Assembly (NCBI GenBank): GCA_947000775.1
Contig: CAMQGK010000650.1
Coordinates: forward strand, 1,128,001-1,192,000
From: Pterois miles
Taxonomy: Eukaryota > Chordata > Actinopteri > Perciformes > Scorpaenidae
Length of the DNA stretch: 64,000 bases
Direction: 5' to 3'
This document shows positions 12,000 through 23,269 of the stretch, in pieces (position 1 is the first letter of the stretch; each line of letters opens with the position of its first letter). The notes under the pieces were generated by a model. It made no database searches. It saw only the letters and a program-made list of their open reading frames with translations, and was not told where the DNA came from. The position numbers were made by a program, and so were the translations under genes.

Positions 12000-13790
12000 T
12001 GTTGGTCTTCTTCTTCCTCGTTGAGCGTTAAGGTAGCTGACCTGCGTTATGTTGCATCGCTGCTGCCACCTGCAGGCACTGATTTGTTACTGTGCCCACC
12101 CATAGATAGACAACATGCACTGTGCCTTTTTAATGATTTGTTTCTGACACACCATATTACTTTTTATGATTTAAAAAAAAAAAAAAAAATTGACACACAC
12201 TTTGCTTTTTCATTGCTTTTTTAAATGACACACTATATCCTATTACTTTTATGTGATTTTTCTTAAAATCACATACTATATACTATGACTTTTTATTACT
12301 TTTATAATCACACACTATATTCTGTTAAATTTTCAGCTTTTTTAAAAAAGACATACTATATACTATTAGTTTTTATTTTTTACAATTACAAACTATATAC
12401 TGTTACTTGTTATGATTTTTTTAAATAACAAATGATATATTATTATCTTTAAAGATTTTTAAAAATGATATAGTATATACATTACCTTTTAATGATTTTT
12501 TGAGAGGGAGAGAGAGAGAGAGAGAGAGAAATAGAGATGTACGAGATGTACGAGATGTAGATATAATAATATAATATAGATATAATAGATACAGGTGTGT
12601 CTACTGTACTGTATTTACTGCAGACCCACTTGATGATAGGGGAAGTATCAGAAGTTCATCTAAGATAAAGTCATCTAAAATAATGAGGTCATCTGCATAA
12701 TAGTTAAAGTTATCTAAAATAAAGTCCTTTTTCAGTTGGAAATATCTGGCTCTAATGGTCCCTAATTTTAGTTTCCTCATATCTGATACTTGAGTGTGCC
12801 CCTCGATTCTGGCCCTCGCCAATAAGGTCACCTGAACAATGAATGCGCCGTCTTCATTCAATACCAGTGTTTGTTGTTTTTTTTAACTCTATCAAAACAA
12901 CATTAAAATTAGAAAATTAGAAAATTTGAAAAAATACAAAAACATTTCAAAAAATTTATAAAATTATAAAAAAAAAAAAAAAAAATAATAAATTTTACAA
13001 TATAAAAGATATTTTGAAATCATATTTTTTGATTTGATTTTACAGATTTCACAGACAGAATTATAGACAGACTGAAGTTTCAACATAAATGATATATTTG
13101 GTAGAAATGGAAGAAATCTGACTTTGTGAATGTGATGTTTTCCCAAGAGACAACGCCGTTTTGTGTTGTAAAGAATAAGAACATACTTTCTATAATAGAG
13201 ATCATGATATTACCCTGAATCTGAGGTGTAATATACTGTAATTTCTTTTATTTTATGACAGAAAAAAAAATAGAAAAAGAAATCTGAATTCTATTCAAAC
13301 ATTCATTTTAATGTGCATAGAAATTGCTTTCCAATAATAAAAGGACTTTGGACACCGACTCTGAACAAAAGTTAAAGATTAAAGATAAACCTGGCAATAT
13401 TTTTTACATGTTTTTATTATCACTGGCAACAAATCAAGCACACTAAAACCAACAATGAAGTGACAGAGCCTTTCAAAATAAAACTAAATATTAATGATTT
13501 AGGCTACACATTCAGAGAGAAAGCATAATTAATAGTTAGTATTGAAAAGTCAGTCAGTATTGAGTGTTCGTTTTAACCTTTTGGCGGACCGTCCACCAAC
13601 ATCTGATAAAAAATAACATTTTTAATATTTATATTATTACAATATCAATCAATGAGATCTTCCTATTAAGGCACATCTTGTTGCTTTATTTTTTATTTTA
13701 TTTTAGGGTGCCCGGTTACAGCACCAGATGAATACAAAGAAACTGGTTATGTACACATTTCTACACAAAACTCCATTTCCCAGTAAGCTT
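12000..13790. other. Intergenic spacer between divergent prdx6 and plpp6
   Basis: A+T-rich sequence with degenerate repeated phrases such as acactatatactattac (12225-12480), an (AG)n run at about 12502-12530 and a poly(A) run at 12968-12984. The minus-strand open frame 12601-12861 has no recognisable similarity. No gene is supported. Confidence 0.6.
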
Positions 13791-13805
13791 TGCGCTTAGA
13801 ACAAC

Positions 13806-13815
13806 AAAGATGGCG
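13806..13815 (+). promoter_or_regulatory. plpp6: YY1-like site near the plpp6 transcription start
   Basis: aaagatggcg matches the core AAGATGGCG bound by YY1, which often sits at or just downstream of TATA-less transcription starts. It lies about 150 nt upstream of the plpp6 ATG. Inferred from the motif only. Confidence 0.35.
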
Positions 13816-13964
13816 ATTCAGCTCAGTGTTTCAGGACGTGATATGAATCGTGAAACGTACAACAGATGAACTAAAGCAGCGACAACCAGCACAGCATTGC
13901 AGATAATTTACCACTGCGGGTCAGCTCCATCACGCCTGCCTACGCCGGTAAATTAACAGGTAAA

Positions 13965-16900
13965 ATGCCCTCTCCTAAAGCTAAAAACCCCGGTCGCAGC
14001 GGTGGGAGCCCGGTGCTCGGCAGCACCAACGGCCGCTACGAGTTCATGTCGCTAACGAAGCCGCTGAACCGCTCGCCGCCGCCGCTCCTCCTCCAGCGGC
14101 AGGGCTCCGACCCGACCACCGCCCGCCTACGAGCTTCGGAGAGCCCCATTCGGCGCCGGGGCTCCAGCTCCTCCACGGGCTCGGCGAGCGGTCAGGGGCC
14201 GCCAGAAGAGGACGGTATGCGGCTCAACCCCTCCTTCATCCGCGTGGCGCTCAGCTCCCTCCTCGCCATCGACCTGTGGATGTCCAAGCGGCTGGGGGTC
14301 TGTGCCTGTGAGGACTCCTCCTGGGGCAGTGTGCGCCCCTTAATGAAACTGATAGAGATATCGGGTCATGGCATCCCCTGGCTGGCTGGTTCCGCCTACT
14401 GTCTGTACAAGAGTGACAGCGCTGCAGGACAAGAAGTCATGCTCAACCTACTCATGGGTAAAACACTCTTTTTGTTGTGTCACTGTGTGTCCCCCTGCAG
14501 GGCAGAAGTAGCTCTCATCATTACTTATGCCAGTGCAGATGCATCCATGGTGCAGACAGGTATGCAGGTGAGCATGGCTGAGGTGCAGTATTTGTGTCAC
14601 CCCCGCCCATGTGCACCTCTTAATCAGGACTCACAGGTGATCCCATGATTATCTATACTCATTTTCTGACCCATTTTTATCTTTCCTCCATCAGTGCTGG
14701 CACGTTCTCACACATATATATCTGTTGTTAATTCTGGCCTTAATCCACCTCCTAATTACAGCTATGGTCTGTTCCAAAATAACCCTCGGTCTGTGCGGCT
14801 GACACTGTGTGAAACCACAGGAGAGATATGTAAAAATATGTTGTTGTATTTTACATCATTAGAAAGCCTGTTTATTTACCTTCACAATGATGTCCTACTT
14901 GTGAGAATCATGCATTTCTAGGATGAGCAGCACAGCTGATTATGTGGGTAGTGCCCAAGTGAAATTTTCCAAAACTCTCTGCTGAACAGTGTATTCTGCT
15001 TTTGGTATAGACTCTTGTTTTGAGCTCCAGGTGCTGGCACCACACAATAAGACCACCGCAAAGTGAGCTATTTCATTCTGAAAATTTTTTGCCCTGAGCA
15101 TATGGAAGCCGATTGGTAAGCAGACGCATCTGCGGACAGCCCAGTGTTGTTGCTGTAGAACAGATGTGACTCCCCTTGTGTTAGTTCAATTTCCATAAGT
15201 GTTGCTCAGTAAATATTTCAGTTAAGAATTTCTGTGTATAGTTTGTTATTAGGAAGCTGTTATATTTTATCAGATGGAGGAAAAAATAAAACCAGCCAAA
15301 GATATCAGCAAAAAAAAAAAAAAAAAAAAAAATCAGCGTCATATATCAGCGATCAGCTGTCTTTATTCTGTAAAAAATCTGCATCAGCCATAAATATCTC
15401 ATATCGGTCAACCTCTAACTCTTTCTTTCAAAATTGTTTGAGTCAGCTAAGAGTGTCTTTGGTTGAGGACAGCCCTTGTAAAAACCTAAAAGGAATTAAA
15501 AGACATACTGCTGCATGCCAAATAGACTCCCCTCATTTTAACTTTCTTCACTGAAACCCATATGGACTCGAGTGTGCGTCCACTTTGTACATCAAGGTTT
15601 GTTATTACAGGAAGAGGATTTGTGCGTCTCCGTCTTTGCTATCAGATGTTGTTTTTCCCCAGTAACACAAGCAAACTAAACGGCAGTTTTGCCTGATATT
15701 TGATTTTTTTGACTGTTTGTCCTGTGTGTGGATAAAAGGATGTTTCTCTTTGGTGTGGGGATCAGGATTATGAATGTCCATAATTATGAGCCAGGTAAAG
15801 GAAAGTCTGTCTCCATCATCTTCCCACAATCATAATAATTTTTTCTGATGCACTTAAATCTTTCCTCCACCAGTCCTGGCAGGTTCTCTCCTGTAGATGG
15901 CATCTGTTGTTCATTCTGACCTTAATCCAGCTCTGCTTGCAGTTTCTCCTCTTCATTTCTAGTTCCAGCTGGTCTCTTATAATATAATCCCTATGTTAGT
16001 CCATGTACAACTGGTTGAAGTTTTGCCTGATGTGAATTTAACCTTTGTGCAGGTGTTGGAGTGCTTTAAAGAGACAGCGAACACTGGGGCAGGCAGAAGC
16101 AAGTTTGTAGAGTAGTTGTGAGAAACTTACATTTTAGTACCTGTCTGAGGTTTGTCAGAAGTGTGTTGACTGTTGGAATGCAAATACGAGACAGTATGAG
16201 CTGGTACTTAAACTGCAAGTTGATTAATCAATCAGGCCTTGACAACAGGTCTGATAGGATTCACCCTTTAAGTCAAATGTTAAGGAAAAACACTGAACAG
16301 TTGACTGTTTCAGATTCTCAAATATGAGGATTTGCTGATATTTTCCATTTTATCTCATTCTTAATTCAGTATATTTGGATGTTAGATTGTTGTTTGGGCT
16401 AAACTAACACATTTGAAGATGCCAACTTGGGTCCTAGCAAATTTTAATTAATATTTTCTCACTGTTTTCTGACCTTCTTATATTTTATAGTGCTTAGTAC
16501 TGTACAAGTTTACAAGGGCTGTCAGTCGATTCAAATATTTAAAAGCGGTTAATGGCATCAGGGCTGCACGAATCCGGCTTGAGGCTCTTCTGTGTGGAAT
16601 TTGCATGTTCTCCCCATGTTAGCGTGGGTTTTCTCCAGGTGCTCCAGCTTCCTCCCACAGTCCAAAGACCTGCAGGTTAATTGATGTCTCTAAATTGCCC
16701 GAATGTGAGCGTGAATGGTTGTCTGTCTCTATGTGCCCTGAGATGGATTTGCGACTTGTCCAGGGTGAACCCCGCCTTAGACTCCAGCCCCCTGCAGCCC
16801 CTAATGGGACAAGCGGTTTCAGATGGATGGATGGTTAATGGCATCATTCTCCGTAGTTAACTGTGATTAATTGCAAATGTTTTTTTTCATGCTGAATGAA

Positions 16901-19900
16901 TTATTTCCAGAAACGTATGAGCACATCTGTGGTTAGTGATGCTGCTGTAATTGAAATAAATGAAATCATTTGAGTTAGTCAACTAAGAATTCTCTTAAAT
17001 CTATAAAATCTATAAGGAATTAAAACACATTATGCTGCATGCAAACCCCTCAAGCATTTTTCTTTTGTGGACAGAACTGCTTCATTTGTTAACACGAGGC
17101 TTTTAAATACAGTATGAGCAGGACCGTGTTGTAGAACATACAGTGACTTGCAGGGCTCCATGAATGAATATAGTACAGGATTTTAATTGAGGATTATTAC
17201 AATAATTACCACACGTTTCTTGACCTTTCTCTGTCTAACATACATATCAATGACATTTATCATGACATGAAATGACCAAGTCAAACTCTGTGTAGAAAGA
17301 GCAGCAGCAGAACACCCAGCTGTTGTGAACAACAGATGTATGAATCACACAGCCGTGAGGTAATGCAGCTGGTCGGGCCAGCTTTAGACTTCTTTAGTCA
17401 CTTTTTTAAATGCTGAATGACTTGAATGACAAAATTGTTTGAATTAGTCAGCTAAGACTGTCTCTGGTTGAGGACAGCCCTAGTAAAAACCAACAAGAAA
17501 TGAAAACACATGATGCTGCATGCCAAACAGACTCCCCTCATTTTAACTTTCTTCACTGAAACCCATTTGTGTACAAGTGTGCGTCCACTTTGTACATGGA
17601 GGTTTGCCTACTGTTAAAGGAAGAGGATTTGTGCGTCTCCCTCTTTGTTTTCAGAGGTTGTTTTGCTCAGTAACACAAGCAGACTAAATTACAGTTTTGT
17701 CTGATGTGAACTTTGATTGCATGCAGGTGAATGAATGTTTGAATGACAACGTATTTCAGATAATACGAGGCAGGTCGAGGTAAAAGTCTCCATCATCTGC
17801 CATTTCATTGAATTTCCCCTTGTGGGACTAATAAAGGTTGTTGTTGTTGTTCTTCTTCATGCCATCTCTCGTGACTATTTATGGTGTTTTTTCTGACACA
17901 CTTTATCTTTCTCTCGAGTGTTCGTTGATGAGGAATTTCTTTTGTCGGGGACAACCCAACTCTCTTTACATGTCTTGACATGTAACTCAGTGTCTTATAT
18001 CCGTTTGCAAGTGTTTGTGTGTTTCCTTGCTGTTTTTCCTGCTGTATTACAGTTGTAGTCAGAAGTTTACATACACTTGTAAAGAACATAATGTCATGGC
18101 TTCTTTGTCACAAAAACATTCATGAAGTTTGGTTCATTTATGACTTTATTATGGGTCAACTGAAAAAGTGACCAAATCTGCTGGGTCAAATATATACATA
18201 CAGCAATGCTAATATTTGTTTACATGTCTCTTGGCCATTTTCACTTCAATTAGGCGCTTTTGGTAGCCATCCACAAGCTTCTGGCAAGCTGCTGGTTGAA
18301 TCTTTGACCACTCCTCTTGACAGAATTGGTGCAGTTCTGTTGAATTTGTTGGCTTTCTGACATGGACTTGTTTCTTCAGCATTGTCCGCATGTCCTCAAT
18401 GGGGTTGAAGTCAGGACTTTGGGAAGGCCGTTCTAAAACCTTAATTGTAGCCCGATTTAGCCTTTCCATTACCACTGTTGATGTGTGTTTGGGGTCACTG
18501 TCCTGTTGGAACACCCAACTGTGCCCAAGACCCAACCTTCGGGCTGATGATTTAAGGTTATCTTGAAGAATTTAAAGGTAATCCTCCTTCTTCATTATCC
18601 CATTTACTCTCTGTAAAGTACCAGTTCCACTGGCAGCAAAACAGCCCCACAGCATAATACTACCACCACCGTGCTTGACGGTAGGTGTGGTGTTCTTGGG
18701 GTTAAAGGCATCACCTTTTCTCCTCCAAACATATTGCTGGGCATTGTGGCCAAACAGCTCGATTTTTGTTTCGTCTGACCACAGAACTTTCCTCCAGAAG
18801 GTCTTATCTTTGTCCATATGATCAGCAGAAAACTTCAGTGGAGCCTTAAGGTGCCTCTTTTGGAGCTAGCGCTTCCTTCTTGCACTGCAGCCTCTCAGTC
18901 CATGGCGATGCAAAACAGGCTTGACTGTGGACACTGACACCTGTGTTCCAGCAGCTGCTAATTCTTGGCAGATCTGCTTGTTGGTGGTTCTTGGTTGACT
19001 CTTCACCCTGCTGACCAATTTCCTCTCAGCAGCAGGTGACATCTTGCATTTTCTTCCTGATGGTGGCAGTGACAAAACAGTGCCATGCACTTTATACTTA
19101 CAAACAATTGTTTGCACTGTTGCTCTTAGGACCTGCAGCTGCTTTGAAATGGCTCCAAGTGACTTTCCTGACTTGTTCAAGTCAGTGATTGGCTTTTTCA
19201 GATCCGTGCTGAGCACCTTTGACTTTCTCATTGTAGCGTTTGTGGGCGTTTGTATCCAATGAGCTCTATTTAAATGGCCTCAGAGAAGTCAGCAGCTGTA
19301 GTCACTCATAAGAAGAGTTAAGTTAAGAAGTTAAGAGGCCATGCTATGAGGCTCATTTCATTGACACAACTTTCTAAGTCACCAAAATTGCTAATTCATG
19401 TTGCTGTATGTATATTTTTGACTCAGCAGATTTGGTCGCATTTTCTTTTAACCCATAATAAAGTCATAGAAGAACCAAACTTCATGAATGTTTTTCATGA
19501 CAAAGAAGTATCTGTTCCAATCACTCTATCAGAGAAAAATCAGAGTTGTAGAGATAACTGGAAACTCAAGACAGCCATGACATTATGTTCTTTACAAGTG
19601 TATGTAAACTTTTGACTACAACTGTACATCTATCTCCCCATTCATCCCCTCCAGGCCTGCTGTTGGACCTGGTCCTGGTTGCCATTGTTAAGGCAGTGGT
19701 GCGTCGCCGTCGGCCAGCACATAACCGCATGGACATGTTCGCCACCTTTTCCGTGGACCGCTACTCCTTCCCTTCAGGCCACGCCACCCGTGCCGCCATG
19801 TGTGGGCGGTTCCTTCTGGCTCACCTCGTGTTGGCGGCCCCGCTGAGGGTCCTAGTCTTCCTTTGGGCCGGCCTGGTGGGGCTGAGCCGTGTGCTGCTGG

Positions 19901-20022
19901 GCAGGCACAACGTGACTGATGTGATGTTTGGCTTCTGGATGGGCTACTGCCAGTATAACCTGGTAGAGATGTTGTGGTTCTCGCCTCAAACCCTGCAAGG
20001 GCTGCTGGGACAGTTATCTTAA
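13965..20022 (+). CDS. plpp6: Phospholipid phosphatase 6 / polyisoprenoid diphosphate phosphatase, two exons
   Basis: Exon 1 is 13965-14457 and exon 2 is 19655-20022, together 861 nt or 286 residues. The split glycine codon G|GC joins LLM to LLLDLVLV in frame. Residues 1-75 are a Ser/Pro/Arg-rich tail. A conserved membrane-proximal segment follows, containing LNPSFIRVALSSLLAIDLW and WGSVRPLMKLIEISGHGIPW. The three PAP2 motifs are all in exon 2: K177-x6-R184-P185, P204-S-G-H207, and S242-R243-x5-H249-x3-D253. The family hydrolyses presqualene, farnesyl and geranylgeranyl diphosphates at ER and nuclear membranes, and several transmembrane helices are evident. Intron 1 (5.2 kb) holds a Tc1-like element ending 30 nt before the exon 2 acceptor. 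A second, broken exon 2 lies at 38360-38644 after tandem duplication. Upstream in-frame ATGs were not seen. Confidence is high. Confidence 0.95.
14843..15045 (+). repeat. Dispersed repeat, copy in plpp6 intron 1
   Basis: The phrases ttttacatcatt, aagcctgtttatttaccttc, acagctgattatgtgggtag and gactcttgttttgagctc recur in the same order on the opposite strand at about 59840-60040. No coding content or terminal structure was identified. Confidence 0.6.
15420..15700 (+). repeat. Repeat shared with 17440-17700 and 37790-38040
   Basis: Phrases such as ggttgaggacagccct, gactcccctcattttaac, gtgcgtccactttgtaca and gaagaggatttgtgcgtctc occur at all three places. The second and third are paralogous through the tandem duplication; this one is an older local copy within plpp6 intron 1. 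Confidence 0.65.
16514..16900 (+). mobile_element. hAT-like repeat fragment split by a SINE
   Basis: agggctgtcagtcgattc and ttaactgtgattaattgcaaat match the left part of the repeat at 22108-22970. The SINE at 16561-16832 interrupts it. Confidence 0.55.
16561..16832 (+). mobile_element. tRNA-headed SINE with 14-bp target-site duplication
   Basis: The body runs from gggctgcacgaatccggc, a head with an internal deletion, to gacaagcggtttcagatgg and an ATGG tail. The direct repeat ggttaatggcatca lies at 16547-16560 and 16833-16846, marking insertion into the hAT-like repeat. Confidence 0.8.
18050..19624 (-). mobile_element. Tc1-like transposon, full length but with broken transposase, in plpp6 intron 1
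   Basis: Both ends carry the same inverted repeat (cagttgtagtcagaagttta inward, and its mirror ending gactacaactg), flanked by TA. The transposase runs on the minus strand in three pieces separated by stops or frameshifts. 19231-18866 is the paired helix-turn-helix DNA-binding part with SGKSLGAISKQLQV. 18817-18572 contains the first catalytic Asp in WSDETK and the GGGSIMLWGCF block. 18535-18209 contains the second Asp in DSDPKHT and the SPDFNPIED box. It cannot encode active transposase as it stands. Its right end lies 30 nt from the plpp6 exon 2 acceptor. It is absent from copy B, where flanking sequence is also missing. Confidence 0.9.
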
Positions 20023-20105
20023 TATGAAGGATTGGAGGAGGAGGAGACATGGTGGTCTGAATTGTGATTGTTTGAGCATCTGTACACTTTTTTCTTTTAG
20101 TCTAA

Positions 20106-20111
20106 AATAAA
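20106..20111 (+). promoter_or_regulatory. plpp6: Polyadenylation signal of plpp6 (AATAAA)
   Basis: AATAAA lies 84 nt after the plpp6 stop, in tctaaaataaaatac. The same sequence follows the pseudo-exon in copy B. Confidence 0.6.
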
Positions 20112-20309
20112 ATACAAATGGTCGTTTGGCTAGAGAAGAGAGCTCGATGAAATACCTGACACAAGCATAATAAGTAGGATTTGATGGTTGCAGTTTGTTT
20201 TTTGTTATCCGCTTTTCAGTTAATGCCGACACAAACAGAAGTCAGTGATAAAAAAAATATTTAACACTAATATCAAAGTAAATAATGAATCAGTGGGAAT
20301 ATGTCCTAA

Positions 20310-21048
20310 TCCAAGGAGTCAAACATACGGCCCAAGGCCCAGAACCGGCCCTCAAAAGGGTCCAGTCCGGCCCACTGGATGACTTTGCCATGTGTAAAAA
20401 TTGCAGAAAGTTTATTTTTTCATGGGTCAATTCTGAAATGCTTTGTCATATTAATGACTTTCATTGGGAATTGTTTCCAAATTTAAGTTAAAATAAAGTC
20501 AGAGTTTTGACACAGAAAGCCAAAATAATGAGATATTAAGTCAAATTTAGTATTAGTTTTAATAGAAAGTCACAATTAAGAGAATTAAGTTAAACGTTTG
20601 ACTTATTAAACTTGGAGAGTCAAACTTAAAAGATACGACTTAAAGCTATGTATATTTAACGTGAAAAATGAAATTTTCATTTGATTTTGAAATGTTTTGT
20701 CACATTTATGACTTTTTATGGGAATTAAGTCCAGGTTTTCAGCAAATGATATACAATTTTTGACTCAGTAAGCCGAAGTTATGAGATATTAAGTTGAATG
20801 TATTACTTTTTAAGTCAATGAATAATTAATTCCAATGTTGCAGTTAAATGCACTTTTGTTTGTGTTTTGGGCCAATTTTTCATTAATTGTGATTATTTTC
20901 AGAATGTACTTGTACGTCTTTACACTAACAGGAAGGGGACATTTGAAGGTGTTGTTATTTAGAGGTTACTGTGCAGTGGTTTTACTGTCCCACTGGACAT
21001 CAAACTGGACTGTATGTGGCCCCTGAAGTAAAATGAGTTTGACACCTC
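20310..21048. mobile_element. Non-autonomous hAT-like element, copy A
   Basis: The 8-bp direct repeat tgtcctaa flanks it at 20302-20309 and 21049-21056, the length typical of hAT insertions. The ends contain gtcaaac inward and gtttgac outward as a degenerate inverted repeat. The ggcccactggat and gtatgtggcccctgaagt phrases are typical of a common teleost repeat. It has no transposase. The copy B counterpart is at 38932-39676, so the insertion predates the duplication. Confidence 0.75.
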
Positions 21049-22107
21049 TGTCCTAAACAGTTCTAACAAACCGTGATGAAATTCCTTGTTTAAAGTTTCA
21101 AAGTCTCCAGTAGAAACTGCACTTTAGTCACTGCTCACAAACGACAATTTCTAAACCTACTTGTTGCACAGTGTGCTCACAGTTGTAAGCCTCCTCCGGT
21201 TATTTCCCTATAAGGCCAGGGATAATGGGAGGACCTTGCCCAACTTGTCCCGACCTGACCTCTGTCTTTAGGGCAATTCTTTTAGGACAAAGAGCTGATT
21301 TTGATATACGATCTCCTCACAAAGCAGTTTACAGTTTATGACCCTGTTCACCTGCAGATCTGTGAGCCTCAGCCTCTGTCACAGAGCGAACTGAACTTTA
21401 ATTTCCTCCTTGCATGACAACATCTGATAGGATTACACATTGTGTTTCAAGTAGGCAAACCCAAACCCTCATAAACCTGAATTTCACCCACTTACGATAC
21501 TACAATTTCAATAAAACAGTGATGTGAAAGTGTCAAAGGAATAAAGATAGCAATCAGAAATGTATATGTGCTTTGATATTTGAACACCAAATTATGTTGT
21601 TTATCAAACTCTAGTTTCTAAAATGTTTACTTTTCAAGACATGTTGTTCAAAGTTAGAAGAAGTGTGTGGGAACCCTGTTCTCTTGGCACTGACAGTCTG
21701 TGATGGTGTAATGAGGCTGAACACTGACATACTGAGGAGGGAAAGCCACACAATGAAAGGACTTGAGTCTCAGGTAGTAGGGTGGTATCCTATATCTTTA
21801 CATCTTCACTGTAAAGTAATGAATGTCCATTTACTAATCAGAATCTGCTGAACTGAGGAAAACAATCAGTTTGGCGTGATGAGTAAAGGATCAGATTTGC
21901 TGTTTTACTGAGAAAAAACTATGACTAAATGTATAATACATGAATATGTCTCTTCTACAGAAGCCCTGATTCTAGTGATTTAAGTCTAATTTAAATTGTT
22001 TTCTCTAATGTGTTTATGACTTAAGAACAAGTGGAAAAAGGTTTTACTGTTGTATTTGTAAAATCCGTTAAACAATCTGTGAAACAGGTGAAAAAATGTT
22101 GAAATTC

Positions 22108-22970
22108 GGGCTGTCAATCAATTCAAATGTTTAATTGTGATTAATCAAAATCGTCCATAGTAATCATGATAAATCACAAACGAATCACACATTTTTCTTT
22201 AAAAATTTACCTTGAATGGATTTGTCAGATATTTAATAGTCTTATCAGCATGTTACAACGTGATCAACGAAGATGCCAACTTGGGTTGTTATTGTATAGT
22301 GCTTAGTACTGTACAAGTTTACTAGGGCAACATTTCAATTTAAAATGTTTAGTCACGATAATGGCATGTTTGTCCATAGTTAATTGTGATTAATTGCAAA
22401 TGACTCAAACATTTATCTGTTCAAAATGTACCTTAAAGTGAGATTTGTCGAGTTATCAGAAAGTGGGCTAATATGCTGCTTTATGCAAACGGAAGTACCG
22501 TATATATTTATTATTGGAACTCATTTAACAACTCAAATCAATGACAGATATTTTCCAGAAACCCTCACAGGTACATTTAACAAAAAAAAATGCTCAAATC
22601 ATAACATGGCAAACTGCAGCCCAACAGGCAACAACAGCTGTCAGTGTGTCAGAGTGCTGACTTGACTATGACTTGATCCAAACTGACTGTGATTATCATG
22701 CAGTGGACATGTCTGTAAAGCCAAATACCCATTGAACCCATTTACATCTACATATCTTGAGGTCAGAGGTCAAGGGACCCCTTTGAAAATGACCATGCGA
22801 GTTAGTGTAAGTTTAAAGCATTATTTAGCCTGTTTATGTGGATTCCTTAGGTTTTCTAGTTTCATATGATACCACTAAGCCGGCTGGAACATAAAAATGA
22901 CAAGTTGCATTAATGCGTTAAAGAAATTAATGGTGCGAAGGCATTATTATTGCATTAACTTTGACAGCCC
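22108..22970. mobile_element. Non-autonomous DNA-transposon-like repeat (gggctgtcaa ends), copy A
   Basis: It begins gggctgtcaatcaattc and ends aactttgacagccc, an inverted-repeat pair. It contains ttaattgtgattaatca, the block gaggtcaaggga and ttaatgcgttaaagaaattaa. The copy B equivalent is at about 42445-43325. Partial relatives are at 16514 and, inverted, at 61190-61400. It resembles an abundant fish hAT-type repeat; the family is inferred. Confidence 0.65.
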
Positions 22971-23269
22971 TTGTTAAAATGACAACAAACACAACAAGAA
23001 AAAAAATCACCAGCTAAAACTTTTCCACTTGTGTCACAGATTAAAAAATGAAAAAATGGATCAGCACTCTGTCTCACTTGCCTCCCAGGGCTTCTGTACT
23101 ATTCAGATACCAAACTAATCCTTTATTGACATTACATAAGCAAATTTGTCCTCAGTGAGATTGTTGACATGTGTGTACATGTTTTAGATGTTGGTAGTTT
23201 AAGCTCACACTTGCTGTTAGTTAATCTCTGTCCAAAGAGACAGTACAAACACTTGAAATGTATTATGTG

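Noticed and set aside
12601..12861. Minus-strand 86-codon open frame between prdx6 and plpp6
   Set aside because: Low-complexity leucine/aspartate-rich translation of A+T-rich DNA, without family resemblance or gene context.
19688..20050. Minus-strand 120-codon frame opposite plpp6 exon 2
   Set aside because: Shadow of the plpp6 coding strand; the plus frame carries the PAP2 motifs.
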